This document shows positions 26,955-35,831 of a stretch of 64,000 nt of DNA, piece after piece (within the stretch, counting starts at the first letter, position 1; every line of letters begins with the position of its first letter). The notes below the pieces were generated by a model, which saw nothing but the letters and a program-made list of their open reading frames with translations, was not told where the DNA came from and searched no databases. The DNA is from Catellatospora bangladeshensis (GTDB lineage: Bacteria > Actinomycetota > Actinomycetes > Mycobacteriales > Micromonosporaceae): assembly GCF_016862575.1 (NCBI RefSeq), contig NZ_BONF01000039.1:1-64000 (forward strand), in the 5' to 3' direction. A program made the translations under genes and the position numbers.

Positions 26955-27574
26955 CGTCCCTCCCCGGTCCAGGTGTCGGTGTGGCGCAGCCCGGCGCGGG
27001 CGGCCAGCGGGGCGACCTCGCCGGCGCTGACGGCGGCCCAGGCGAACGGGTCGCTGGTGCGCCTGGTGTCGGTGAGCGCGACCGTCGCCCGCCAGCCGCG
27101 GGTGCCGGGCGGGTCGACCTCGGCCAGGACGGTCCCGCCGGGGGTGAGCAGGTCGCGGCAGCGGGCCAGCAGCCGCGCAGGGTCGCCGCCGATGCCGATG
27201 TTGCCGTCGGCCAGCAGCACGTGCGCGAACGGCACCCGGCCGGGCAGGGGAGCGAAGACGTCGTGCAGCAGCACGTTCGCGCCGCGGCTGCGGGCGAGCC
27301 GGACCGCGGCCGGGCTGAGGTCGATGCCCAGGGCGGGCACACCGCGGCGGCCCAGCTCAGCCGTCAGCCGGCCGGGGCCGCAGCCGATGTCGAGGGTCGG
27401 CCCGGTGCACCGGGCGAGCAGGGAGTCGTCCGCGCTGGTCGGGGCGGCGTGCCAGGCGGCGACGTCCATGCGGCGCAGCAGCCGCCCGTCCGGGCCGGTC
27501 AGGTGCAGTGCGCCGTCGGCGGTTCGCGCCGCCCGGCGCAGCGCTCCGGCGTAGAGCACCAGCGGGCTGGTCAT
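26930..27574 (-). CDS. Class I SAM-dependent methyltransferase
   Basis: 214 aa from ATG 27574, overlapping the upstream stop as ATGA. The SAM site is TLDIGCGPGRLTAELGRRGVPALGIDLSPAAVRLA, followed by LLHDVFAPLP and a VLLADGNIGIGGDP motif in place of the usual D-PP-Y. The C-terminus EGRWFACLAR closes the sheet. It sits between DUF2064 and Mo-oxidoreductase genes, an arrangement repeated in actinobacteria. Substrate is unknown. Confidence 0.85.
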   Translation of the reverse strand: MTSPLVLYAGALRRAARTADGALHLTGPDGRLLRRMDVAAWHAAPTSADDSLLARCTGPTLDIGCGPGRLTAELGRRGVPALGIDLSPAAVRLARSRGANVLLHDVFAPLPGRVPFAHVLLADGNIGIGGDPARLLARCRDLLTPGGTVLAEVDPPGTRGWRATVALTDTRRTSDPFAWAAVSAGEVAPLAARAGLRHTDTWTGEGRWFACLAR

Positions 27575-28218
27575 CGCCGTGCTCCGTCCGGGTGGGGCAG
27601 TTCGGCGGCGACGGCCGCGGCGAACCGGCCGTGGGGCTGTTGCGCGGCGACGGCCAGGGCGTCGGCGGCGGTGTCGACGTCGCGCAGGGTGTCGAGCAGC
27701 GCCACCGTCAGGCCGAGCCGGTGCAGCGCGGCAAGGGTGTGCGCGGCGGTCTCGGGCGTGGACATCGGCACCTCGGCCAGGACCGCGGCGTGTGCGGGCT
27801 CGCGCAGGCCGAGCAGCCACCAGCCGCCGTCGGGCGCCGGGCCAAGCGCGGCGTCGGCCTCGCCCAGCGCCTCGGCGGCCGCGGCCAGGTGCTGCGAGGT
27901 CAGCTGTGGGGTGTCCATGCCGACCAGGATCGACGGCGCGGCGGGCAGGGCGGTGTCGGCGTACGCGTTGGCCAGGCGTTCACCCAGACCGTCGCCGCGC
28001 TGGGGCACCGTGGACCAGCCGGGCGGGATCGGGTGCGGGCCGTCGAGGACCAGGACCCGACGCCGGGCACGGCTGCCGGTCAGGGCGTCGACGGTGTCGG
28101 CCAGCGCCGCCGCGGCGATGGCCGCCGCCTGCCGCGGGGTGCACGGCGGGCACAGGCGGGTCTTGACCCGGCCGGGCACCGGAGCCTTGGCGATCAGCAG
28201 CAGCTGCGGGGCGGTCAC
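27571..28218 (-). CDS. DUF2064 / TIGR04282-type nucleotidyl- or glycosyltransferase
   Basis: 215 aa. Motifs: LLLIAKAPVPGRVKTRL at the N-terminus (signature of the family), LVLDGPHPIPPGW, QRGDGLGERLANAYAD, LVGMDTPQLTSQHL (Asp-x-Pro) and GPAPDGGWWLLGLREP. The fold is a GT-A/cofactor guanylyltransferase type. Family members occur with radical-SAM and GT2 genes in glycan or natural-product loci. It is coupled on both sides (ATGA and GTGA overlaps), so its product should act with the GT2 and methyltransferase. Confidence 0.82.
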   Translation of the reverse strand: MTAPQLLLIAKAPVPGRVKTRLCPPCTPRQAAAIAAAALADTVDALTGSRARRRVLVLDGPHPIPPGWSTVPQRGDGLGERLANAYADTALPAAPSILVGMDTPQLTSQHLAAAAEALGEADAALGPAPDGGWWLLGLREPAHAAVLAEVPMSTPETAAHTLAALHRLGLTVALLDTLRDVDTAADALAVAAQQPHGRFAAAVAAELPHPDGARR

Positions 28219-28868
28219 CGGGCGAGCACCTTGGACATGTCGCGCACGGCGCGGGCCGTGCCGCGCAGGGTGCCGGTGACCTTCGACCGGGTGCCCTCGG
28301 CGCGAGGCGCGTAGCGCACGTCGACCTCGGACACGGTCCAGCCGGCGCGGGCCGCGGCGACGATCATCTCCAGCGGGTATCCGAAACGGCGGTCCTGCAG
28401 ATCGAGCGCGAGCAGCGCCTGACGGCGGGCCGCACGCATCGGGCCCAGGTCATGGATGGGCAGGCCGAGGCTGGTCCTCAGCCGCCAGGCCAGCAGCGCG
28501 TTGGCGAGCCGGGCGTGTGCCGGCCACGCTCCCGCCCGGCTGGGCCGCCGCCGCCCCAGTGCCAGGTCGGCGGCTCCCGCGGCGACCGGATCGGCGACCA
28601 GCGGCAGATGCCTGAGGTCGAACGAGCCGTCCGCGTCGGCGAAGCACACCACATCGGAGGTCGCCGCCAGCAGGCCCGCGTGCGCGGCCGCGCCGAAGCC
28701 CCGCTGCGGCACCGCCACGACATGCGCCCCGAACGTGCGGGCCACCTCCGCCGAGCCGTCGGTCGAGCCGTTGTCGGCGACGATCGCGCGATATCCTGCG
28801 GGCAGCCCCGACAGCACCCCGGGCAGCGCGGCGGCCTCGTTCAGGCACGGCAGCACGACATCAATCAT
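28215..28868 (-). CDS. Family 2 glycosyltransferase
   Basis: 217 aa from ATG 28868, the first gene of the minus operon. It starts MIDVVLPCLNEAAALPGVL, with the GT-A donor site VADNGSTDGSAEVA, the DxD-like CFADADGSFDLRHLP, and an acceptor region DRRFGYPLEMIVAAARAGWTVSEVDVRYAPRA. It resembles polyprenyl-phosphate sugar transferases but has no C-terminal membrane helices. The donor is not identifiable. It is divergent from the epimerase gene at 28983, whose product may supply a sugar nucleotide. Confidence 0.88.
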   Translation of the reverse strand: MIDVVLPCLNEAAALPGVLSGLPAGYRAIVADNGSTDGSAEVARTFGAHVVAVPQRGFGAAAHAGLLAATSDVVCFADADGSFDLRHLPLVADPVAAGAADLALGRRRPSRAGAWPAHARLANALLAWRLRTSLGLPIHDLGPMRAARRQALLALDLQDRRFGYPLEMIVAAARAGWTVSEVDVRYAPRAEGTRSKVTGTLRGTARAVRDMSKVLAR

Positions 28869-28899
28869 GATCTCGAACCTAAGGCCCGACGCCGCCACA

Positions 28900-28930
28900 A
28901 GTTCTTAACAAACGCTGACAAGTCCTTACG
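28900..28930. promoter_or_regulatory. Direct repeats in the divergent GT2/epimerase promoter
   Basis: AGTTCTTAAC at 28900-28909 and AGTCCTTACG at 28921-28930, 21 bp apart (two helical turns), in an AT-richer spot of an otherwise GC-rich spacer. The position between divergent starts suggests a shared control site; the regulator is unknown. Confidence 0.35.
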
Positions 28931-28982
28931 AAATAGGAACGTCGCACCGTGACGGCCCGGCGGACGCCTACGTTGGTGGGTC

Positions 28983-30038
28983 ATGCGAGTACTCGTCACC
29001 GGCGGCGCGGGCTTCATCGGCACCCATGTCACCCGCGCCCTGACCGCGGCCGGACACGACGTGTCCGTGCTGGACAGCCTCCACCCGGCCGCCCACCGGC
29101 CCGGGGCCGAGCCGGGCGACGTCGGCGGGATCACCGTGCACCGCGCCGACGTCCGCGACCCCGACGCCGTCGACAAGGCGCTGACCGCAGCGGACGCCGT
29201 CGTGCACCAGGCCGCCATGGTCGGCATGGGCGTCGACCTCGCCGACCTGCCCGACTATGTCGGCTGCAACGACCTCGGCACCGCCGTGCTGCTGGCCGCC
29301 ATGGCCCGCCACCGGGTGCGGCGGCTCGTGCTGGCCAGCTCCATGGTCGTGTACGGCGAGGGCCGATACGAATGCGCGCAGCACGGCCAGACCCGCCCCG
29401 ACCCACGCCACACCGACGACCTGGCCGCCGGGCTGTTCGAACCGCGCTGCCCCCGCTGCGGCCACCCCCTGCAACCAGGCACCGTCGACGAGGACGACCG
29501 CCTCGAACCACGCAGCGTCTACGCCGCGACCAAACTCGCCCAGGAACACCTGGCCGGCGCCTGGGCCCGCGAATCCGGCGCACACGCCATCGCCCTGCGC
29601 TACCACAACGTCTACGGCCCTGGCATGCCGCGCGACACGCCCTACTCCGGCGTCGCGGCGATCTTCCGATCCGCCCTGGAGCAGGGACGAGCGCCGCAGG
29701 TCTTCGAGGACGGCGCCCAGCGCCGCGACTTCGTCCACGTCACCGACGTCGCCGCCGCCAACCTCGCCGCCCTGGCCGCCCTCGACGACCAGCCCCGGCC
29801 CGGCCTGCGCGCATACAACATCGCGTCCGGCCAGCCCCGCACCGTCGCGGACATGGCCGCCACCCTCGCCGACGCCATGCACGGCCCCGCACCACAGGTC
29901 ACCGGAGCCTTCCGGGCCGGCGACGTGCGGCACATCGTCGCCTCACCACGCCGCGCCCGCCAGGAGATCGGCTTCACCGCCACCGTGCCGTTCGCCGCCG
30001 GCCTGGCCGAGTTCGCCCACGCGCCGCTACGGGCCTGA
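28983..30038 (+). CDS. NAD-dependent epimerase/dehydratase with zinc-ribbon-like insert
   Basis: 351 aa, extended SDR. Nucleotide site VLVTGGAGFIGTHV, catalytic Tyr-x3-Lys in SVYAATKLAQEHL, and ALRYHNVYGPGMPRDTPYSGVAAIF are classical for UDP-sugar epimerases. Between residues about 125 and 165 is an extra segment with Cys-x2-His (ECAQHG) and Cys-x2-Cys (RCPRCG), a likely zinc site not present in GalE. The gene is divergent from the GT2 operon and followed 2 bp later by a polytopic membrane protein. Confidence 0.88.
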   Translation: MRVLVTGGAGFIGTHVTRALTAAGHDVSVLDSLHPAAHRPGAEPGDVGGITVHRADVRDPDAVDKALTAADAVVHQAAMVGMGVDLADLPDYVGCNDLGTAVLLAAMARHRVRRLVLASSMVVYGEGRYECAQHGQTRPDPRHTDDLAAGLFEPRCPRCGHPLQPGTVDEDDRLEPRSVYAATKLAQEHLAGAWARESGAHAIALRYHNVYGPGMPRDTPYSGVAAIFRSALEQGRAPQVFEDGAQRRDFVHVTDVAAANLAALAALDDQPRPGLRAYNIASGQPRTVADMAATLADAMHGPAPQVTGAFRAGDVRHIVASPRRARQEIGFTATVPFAAGLAEFAHAPLRA

Positions 30039-30039
30039 C

Positions 30040-31410
30040 ATGCTCGACACCGACAACCCGGCGGCCCCCGCCGGCGCCGCGTTCCCGCCCGCCGACCGCA
30101 TCGCCACCGCCCTGGCCGCGGCACTCGTCGCCGCCTCCATCACCGCAGGCGCCGCACTGAACCTGCTCGGCACCCCCGTGCAGGCGCAGGCCGCGCCCCT
30201 GTACGCGCTATGGCGGCCGCACCTGGGTCCCGGCACACCCGCCGCGCTGGCCGTCGCCGCCGCCGTGATCCTGCACGGGCCGCGCCTGGCCGCAACCCTG
30301 CCCTGGCGGCGGCTGATGGCCGCCGGCTACACCGCCGCGGCCGCCTGGACCATGAGCCTCGCCATGATCGACGGCTGGCGGGTCGGGCTCGCCGGCCGCC
30401 TGACCGCCCAGGCCGAATACCTCACCGAGGTGCCGGGCGTCACCGACATTCCCGCCATGCTCGCCGGGTTCACCGGACGCATCCTCGACTTCCAGCCCGA
30501 CTCGTGGACCACCCACGTCTCCGGGCACCCGCCCGGAGCGCTGCTGATCTTCGTCTGGCTCGACCGCATCGGCCTCGGCGGTGGCGGCCCAGCCGCGCTC
30601 ACCTGCGTCGCGACCGGTGCCCTGGCCAGTGTCGCGGTGCCGGTGACCCTGCGCGCCCTGGGCAGCGAAACCGCGGCCCGCGCCGCGGTGCCGTACCTGG
30701 TGCTGCTGCCCGGCGCCGTCTGGATCGGCGCCTCCGCCGACGGCATGTTCGCCGGCCTGACCAGCACCTCGCTGGCGCTGCTGGCAGTGGCCCTGACCAG
30801 CGGACGGCGCGCCCTGGCCGCCTGCACGGCCCTGGCCGCCGGTGCGCTGCTCGCCTTCGCCTGCCACCTGTCCTACGGGCTGGTCCTGCTCGCGCCGCTG
30901 GCCGCGGTCGTCGTGCTGGCAGCGGTCAGCCGCGGCCACCGGCACGCGGCCGGACCGGTGCTGGCGATGGCCGCCACGGCCGCCGGGGCCGTCGTCGTGG
31001 CCTTCAGCGCCGCCGGGTTCTGGTGGCTCGACGGCTACCACCTCGTCGTCCAGCGCTACTACCAGGGAATCGCCGCCGAACGCGCCTACGGCTACTGGGC
31101 CTGGGCCAACCTGGCCGCGTTCCTGCTGTCGGCCGGGCCGGCCGCCGCCGTCATCGCCCGCCGCGCCACGGCCGCCGTACGCCACGACCGGGCAGCACAC
31201 GTGCTGCTGCCGCTGGCCGCGCTGCTGGCGGTCGCCGCCGCGGACCTGTCCGGGCTCAGCAAGGCCGAGGTCGAACGCATCTGGCTGCCCTTCGCCGTAT
31301 GGCTGCCGGCCGGCGCCGCACTGCTGCCGGCGAGCAGCCGCCGCGGCTGGCTGCTGGCCGGCGCGACGATCGCCCTTGCGGTGAACCACCTGCTGCTGAC
31401 GATCTGGTAA
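30040..31410 (+). CDS. Polytopic membrane protein, glycosyltransferase-like
   Basis: 456 aa with about ten membrane helices. After the first two helices an extracytoplasmic loop holds DFQPDSWTTHVSGHPPGALLIFVWLDRIG, in which the D-x-W-x-x-H-x-x-GHPPG pattern resembles the acceptor/donor loop of GT-C mannosyl- or arabinofuranosyltransferases, though no Asp-Asp motif is plain. A cluster with epimerase and GT2 supports export or attachment of a sugar. The ATG is 2 bp after the epimerase stop. Confidence 0.72.
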   Translation: MLDTDNPAAPAGAAFPPADRIATALAAALVAASITAGAALNLLGTPVQAQAAPLYALWRPHLGPGTPAALAVAAAVILHGPRLAATLPWRRLMAAGYTAAAAWTMSLAMIDGWRVGLAGRLTAQAEYLTEVPGVTDIPAMLAGFTGRILDFQPDSWTTHVSGHPPGALLIFVWLDRIGLGGGGPAALTCVATGALASVAVPVTLRALGSETAARAAVPYLVLLPGAVWIGASADGMFAGLTSTSLALLAVALTSGRRALAACTALAAGALLAFACHLSYGLVLLAPLAAVVVLAAVSRGHRHAAGPVLAMAATAAGAVVVAFSAAGFWWLDGYHLVVQRYYQGIAAERAYGYWAWANLAAFLLSAGPAAAVIARRATAAVRHDRAAHVLLPLAALLAVAAADLSGLSKAEVERIWLPFAVWLPAGAALLPASSRRGWLLAGATIALAVNHLLLTIW

Positions 31411-31616
31411 CCGCCCTTCCCGCCCTCGCCCACCTGCACGTCCCCCTCCTGAAGCGCAGCTTCAACCGAAGTGGTTCTGTGCCGTCGCTGCCCCGTCCAT
31501 CCGCGCGCACCCCGAGGCAACCACGGGGCCTGCCGAAGGTCGCCCCCCGCGCCCCGGCGTTACCGCTGCAGGGTGCGGCGGTTTCGGGCCGCAAACCATG
31601 GGGTACCGGAATAATC

Positions 31617-32561
31617 ATGAAAATCGGATTCTTCCTCTCCTGCGAGGAGTACTCCCCGCAGGAGTTGCTGGAGCAGGCGCAGCGGGCGGAGGACGCCGGC
31701 TTCCACGCGCTGTGGATCTCTGACCACTTCCATCCGTGGGTCGACGCGCAGGGACACAGTCCGTTCGTGTGGTCCATGATCGGCGCGTTGAGCCGGGTGA
31801 CGAATCTGCCGATCACCACAGCGGTTACCTGCCCGACCGTTCGCACCCACCCGGCGGTCATCGCGCAGGCCGCCGCGACCAGCGCGGTGCTCACCGAGGG
31901 CCGGTTCACCCTGGGTGTCGGCTCCGGGGAGGCGCTGAACGAGCACATCACCGGCGAGCACTGGCCGCCGGCGAAGGTTCGCCTGGACATGCTGGAAGAG
32001 GCCGTCGAGGTGATCCGGAGGCTGTGGACGGGCGAGGATGTCGAGCACTACGGCGACCATTACACCGTGGAGAACGCCCGCGTCTACACGCTGCCGGACA
32101 CACCGCCGGACATCTACGTATCGGGGCTGGCGCCGAATTCGACGAAGCTCGCCGGGCGCATCGGCGACGGTTACATCAGCACGCAGCCCGACGCCGACCT
32201 GCTGAACCTGTTCCGTGAGAGCGGAGGAGCAGGCAAGCCCACCGCGGCCGGTGCCAAGTCGTGCTTCGCGCCCGACCGGGCGGAGGCGGTGCGGCTGGCG
32301 CACCGGCTGTGGCCGACCGCTGGTGTCAGCGGGGAACTGTCGCAGATGCTGCCCACACCGGCACATTTCGAGCAGGCCGCCGAGCCGGTGACCCCGGACA
32401 TGGTCGCGGAGAAGATCCCGTGCGGCCCCGATCCCCAGGTGCACCGGGACATGGTCGCCAAATATGCACAGGCCGGATTCGATACTTTGTATGTCGCCCC
32501 GATCGGCCCCTACTACACCGACATGATCGAAACCTACGCCAAGGAGATCATTTCCAGGTGA
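31617..32561 (+). CDS. F420-dependent oxidoreductase (LLM family)
   Basis: 314 aa from ATG 31617. It begins MKIGFFLSCEEYSPQELLEQAQRAEDAGF, has ALWISDHFHPWVDAQGHSPFVW and TTAVTCPTVRTHPAVIAQAAAT, then GRFTLGVGSGEALNEH, the luciferase-like monooxygenase fold with F420 rather than FMN contacts, as in F420-dependent glucose-6-phosphate dehydrogenase. Substrate in this subfamily (TIGR03557-like) is not settled. A bidirectional terminator separates it from the convergent hydrolase. Confidence 0.88.
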   Translation: MKIGFFLSCEEYSPQELLEQAQRAEDAGFHALWISDHFHPWVDAQGHSPFVWSMIGALSRVTNLPITTAVTCPTVRTHPAVIAQAAATSAVLTEGRFTLGVGSGEALNEHITGEHWPPAKVRLDMLEEAVEVIRRLWTGEDVEHYGDHYTVENARVYTLPDTPPDIYVSGLAPNSTKLAGRIGDGYISTQPDADLLNLFRESGGAGKPTAAGAKSCFAPDRAEAVRLAHRLWPTAGVSGELSQMLPTPAHFEQAAEPVTPDMVAEKIPCGPDPQVHRDMVAKYAQAGFDTLYVAPIGPYYTDMIETYAKEIISR

Positions 32562-32669
32562 CGGCTGGCGGGTCGGCCCGCCGCCGCCCTCAGGACGGTG
32601 AGGCGCCCGACCCCGGCCGCGGCACCGTGCCGCCGCGCCCCACCATCGCGCCGCACTCGGCAGGTGGAC

Positions 32670-32715
32670 GCTCCGCGAGGGCCCCGCGGCCGCGGCTGCG
32701 GGGCCCTCGCGGAGC
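32670..32715. terminator. Bidirectional terminator
   Basis: GCTCCGCGAGGGCCCCGC (32670-32687) and its exact 18-nt complement (32698-32715) with a 10-nt loop, between convergent genes ending at 32561 and 32721. It is the longest perfect stem in the window. Confidence 0.85.
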
Positions 32716-32720
32716 GGGGG

Positions 32721-34175
32721 TCAGCAGGCCACGTCGTCGGCCGGCAGCTGCCCGGTGACGAGGTAGTCGACGACGGCGGCGTTGAGGCAGGCGTTGCCGA
32801 AGTGGGGGAACGGCGCGTGGGTCTGCGCGTCGATCGTGATCAGCCGGGACCCGTGGATCGCCGCGGCAACGGCGCGTGAGTTGGCGATGGGCACGGACAC
32901 GTCTCGCAGCGCGGCCGTGACCAGCACGCCTGGTGCGCGGTTGCCGGCCAGCGGCACCCGGTTGTCTGCGGCGGAGGGCCAGAACGCGCAAGCGTTGATG
33001 TTCGCGTTGGCCGGGCCGAAGGCCGGGTACTGTGCCGCATACCGGTACACGTCGACCAGGTAGGTGTGCGTGCTGCGTGGCCAGGCGTTGTCGCCGCAGC
33101 GGTAGGCGGTGTTCACCGCGGTGTGGTTGTCGGCCGGCACGCCCGGTACGCCCGGCCGGGCGGACGGGTAGAGCGGCATCGGCACCGGTGGTGGTGAGCC
33201 GTCCCGGACCGCCGCGAGATCGGCGGCGACGTACGGGAAGTACTGCTCGAAGAAGATGCCGACGATGACGAGGCTGCCCAGCTCGCCCGCCGTCCATGCG
33301 TGACCGCCGGCCTCGATCGGCGCGGCGGCTGCCAGGTCCAGCAGCGCCTCGATGTTCGCCGCGACCTCGGTCGCGTTGTTGCCGAAACCGTACCCGCCGT
33401 TGTCGGCGATCCACGCCGCGAACGCGGCGAGCCCTGTCTCGAAGGCGGGTGTGCGGGACAGTTCGAACTGCCGCCAGGCGGCGTCGCCGTTGACCGGGCT
33501 GTCGAGCACGAACCGGTCCACGCGGTCGGGAAACAGTGTCGAGTATGTCGCACCGAGCATGCCCGCGTAGGAGCCGCCGAGATATGAGATCTTCGCTTCG
33601 CCGAGCGCCTTGCGGATCTCGTCCATGTCGCGGGCCGCGTTCGCCGTGGTGGCGTGCGGCAGCGCCCAACCGCTGGCTGCGGCGCACGCCTGCGCGTACC
33701 GCCGGGCCTCCGACACCTGCGCGATGAAGCTGCGCAGGCCGGCGGGGTCGCGCACCCAGAACCCGCCCGGCTCCTCGCCCGGCTGGCCGCAGCTGATCGG
33801 AGTGCTCTGCTCGGCGAAGCGGATGTCGAACCCGATCAGGTCGTATCGGGCGCGGACCTGCGGTGGCAGCACAGCCGCCAGTTCCTCGGGCAGTTGCACG
33901 CCGGGGCCGCCCGGACCGCCGCCGGTGGTCAGCAGGACGCCGCGGCGCTGCGCGGGATCGGTGGCGGGCAGGCGGGACACGGCGATGTCGATGCTGCGGC
34001 CGCCCGGCTGGTGGTAGTCGAGCGGGACCTTCACGGTCGTGCATTGCAGTCCGGGATCGGCCGCACCGGGACATGCCGCCCACCGCAGCCCAGGCCGTGC
34101 CGCCGAGGCGGGCGCGCCGGCGCCGACGGCGACCGCCACGACAGCCGCGAGCACGACATATGTCAATCGCTTCAT
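32721..34175 (-). CDS. Secreted alpha/beta hydrolase, tripeptidyl aminopeptidase type
   Basis: 484 aa with a signal peptide (MKRLTYVVLAAVVAVAVGAG, cleavage near PASA). The alpha/beta hydrolase core has the oxyanion stretch LLTTGGGPGGPG, the nucleophile elbow YLGGSYAGMLG and DSPVNGD. The C-terminal TAP-like domain contains CAFWPSAADNRVPL, LVTAALRDVSVP (Asp) and DAQTHAPFPHFGNACLN (His). It resembles SlpD/SlpE and Tap of Streptomyces, which release tripeptides or act on esters outside the cell. Confidence 0.88.
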   Translation of the reverse strand: MKRLTYVVLAAVVAVAVGAGAPASAARPGLRWAACPGAADPGLQCTTVKVPLDYHQPGGRSIDIAVSRLPATDPAQRRGVLLTTGGGPGGPGVQLPEELAAVLPPQVRARYDLIGFDIRFAEQSTPISCGQPGEEPGGFWVRDPAGLRSFIAQVSEARRYAQACAAASGWALPHATTANAARDMDEIRKALGEAKISYLGGSYAGMLGATYSTLFPDRVDRFVLDSPVNGDAAWRQFELSRTPAFETGLAAFAAWIADNGGYGFGNNATEVAANIEALLDLAAAAPIEAGGHAWTAGELGSLVIVGIFFEQYFPYVAADLAAVRDGSPPPVPMPLYPSARPGVPGVPADNHTAVNTAYRCGDNAWPRSTHTYLVDVYRYAAQYPAFGPANANINACAFWPSAADNRVPLAGNRAPGVLVTAALRDVSVPIANSRAVAAAIHGSRLITIDAQTHAPFPHFGNACLNAAVVDYLVTGQLPADDVAC

Positions 34176-34577
34176 GTAGCGACACTAGCGGGGGTCGGCG
34201 GCACCGGACCCTTGTGGGACGCCGGCCGCCTGGGCGGGGCCCGCTGGAATCAGAGGGCGGCCTTTTCTCCAGGCAGTCAGCCCTATCGAGGTAGGTCACA
34301 GCGAACGGGCAGGTGAAGGCTTAATGTTGCCGATCGTCGACCAGGCGGCCATATCAAAGGCTGTATCAGGCATCCGTCGGGTGCGTACCTGGTGCTTGCC
34401 GGATCGCAGCCGCGAGGCAGGCCGAACTCGTACCGCAGCCGTCCTTTGCCGACGGCAGTGGCGCGGGAAGGGCAGCAGCTCGAGTGTCTTGGCGCCTGGT
34501 TCATCGACGGACCCGCTATAGATGTCCGGCGCTTCGCGCCCACGTGGAGTGTCGGCGCGCTCCGATAGCATCGGATC
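34176..34577. other. Spacer with no recognised gene
   Basis: Short frames on both strands (for example 34324-34521 plus, 34296-34780 minus) lack motifs. The stretch borders gene fragments to the right and is probably decayed sequence. Confidence 0.45.
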
Positions 34578-34780
34578 GTGATCACCCGTGACGAGGTCCT
34601 CTCCCGTTCCGCCGCAGGCGGTGACCGCTACCCGCTGCTGACGCTCGACGAGTTCTTCTCGGGGAACACCGTCGAAGGATCGATCGCCCCGAACCAGGAG
34701 GGCTTCGGCCGCCCCGACCTCGCCGAGATCGCTGCGCGCCTGCGGACTCTCGAGTCCGACAGCGCCGTTTCCTGGGTACG
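34578..34780 (+). pseudogene. N-terminal fragment of an unrecognised protein gene
   Basis: From ATG 34578 the frame reads like real protein for about 65 residues (YPLLTLDEFFSGNT, SIAPNQEGFGRPDLAEIAARL), then changes to a low-complexity reading where the sequence becomes an antisense gene fragment. I do not know the family. The abrupt change marks a recombination junction near 34780. Confidence 0.45.
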
Positions 34781-34904
34781 CGTGCAGCGAGGCCAGGGCG
34801 CGAGCGGTCACCGGGTCGTGCAGGCCGCGCAGCCACGAGACACCGACAGCGTCCCAGCCGGTGTCGAGCCACGCCCGGATGACGTGGATCAACAGCAGGT
34901 GCAT
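34780..34904 (-). pseudogene. Fragment of an AraC-type regulator (cupin_6 part)
   Basis: The minus frame from ATG 34904 reads LLLIHVIRAWLDTGWDAVGVSWLRGLHDPVTARALASLHAYP, which fits the linker between the cupin_6 sensor and the HTH of AraC regulators (usual pattern WL-LRDPRIGRALALLHADP). The HTH that should follow is absent. It meets the fragment on the other strand at about 34780. Confidence 0.45.
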
Positions 34905-34931
34905 ACGACATCGTGCCGGTCCCAGGGCGGC

Positions 34932-35831
34932 TCATTTGCCGGATTGCTGGGACTGTCCCCGTGCCCTGAACGCCTCACGGGCACGCACGACCGCCTCCGC
35001 CACCGCGAAGGCTTGCCGCCAGCTCCGCTCGTCGAGTTCGTCCTGGCTGGGAAAATAGGCCAGGAACCAGCCGTCGACCACCTCTGCGCTCATCGGCCGG
35101 TTCCGATCGTCCAGCAGTGCCACCAGCTCGTCGGTCATGAAGGCACGGGCTGCCGCGTGCTCGCGGGTGCGCGCGAACAGCGCGAACTTCTCATTCTCGA
35201 AGACGTCCGTGCCGAGGATGGGGGCGGGCCGCACCGCACCCGGTCCGCTGGGATTGAAGGCGAGCCGGGGAGGAGCCACGTCCAGGTGGACCGCGAGGCA
35301 GCGCACCAGCCGTGTCCCCTGGCCAGACCCTTGCCGGGTGTGCGTGGCCACCTCGAAGGACAGGCCGTCGGCCGTCCACCGCACCTGGTGCATCGTGCGG
35401 GCGTGGGGATTGGGCACGAAGACCGAACCGGGCAGTTGCCGTGCCGGTGCCTCCGGTTCGATCGGCAGGCCGTTGGCGTGGGCGAACGCGACCAAGCGCA
35501 CCAGCCGCCCAGCGCTGCGGCGCTCGCCCAGGTCGCCGAGCAACTTGACTGCGACCCCGAGGAGCACGGCCCCGGCCAGGAAGAGCCCGCCCACGAGCAG
35601 CCCTTCGGAGTCGCCTTGCGCCAGCATTCCGATGAGGGCGACGAGCATGATGGCGGCCAGGAAGCCGCCCACGAGGCAGCCGACCCCTGTGCTGCGCGCT
35701 CCGGCTCCGGTGATCTGCCGGGCGGTCTCCTCGCCGAAGTCGCCGCGCCGTGCGGCCTCCAGCACCGTAGCTGTATGAGCGGGGGAGGGTGCCGCGTGCA
35801 GGGGAGCATAGTTGATCATGTCGGGGCTCAT
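34932..35831 (-). CDS. Hypothetical membrane protein
   Basis: 299 aa from ATG 35831 (ATG 35819 is also possible). Two adjacent hydrophobic segments (GVGCLVGGFLAAIMLVALIGML and EGLLVGGLFLAGAVLLGVAVKLL, residues about 45-100) are followed by a soluble domain with no known signature (SVFVPNPHARTMHQVRWTADGLSFEVAT, VVDGWFLAYFPSQDELDERSWRQAFAVAEAVVRARE). I do not recognise the family. Confidence 0.65.
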   Translation of the reverse strand: MSPDMINYAPLHAAPSPAHTATVLEAARRGDFGEETARQITGAGARSTGVGCLVGGFLAAIMLVALIGMLAQGDSEGLLVGGLFLAGAVLLGVAVKLLGDLGERRSAGRLVRLVAFAHANGLPIEPEAPARQLPGSVFVPNPHARTMHQVRWTADGLSFEVATHTRQGSGQGTRLVRCLAVHLDVAPPRLAFNPSGPGAVRPAPILGTDVFENEKFALFARTREHAAARAFMTDELVALLDDRNRPMSAEVVDGWFLAYFPSQDELDERSWRQAFAVAEAVVRAREAFRARGQSQQSGK

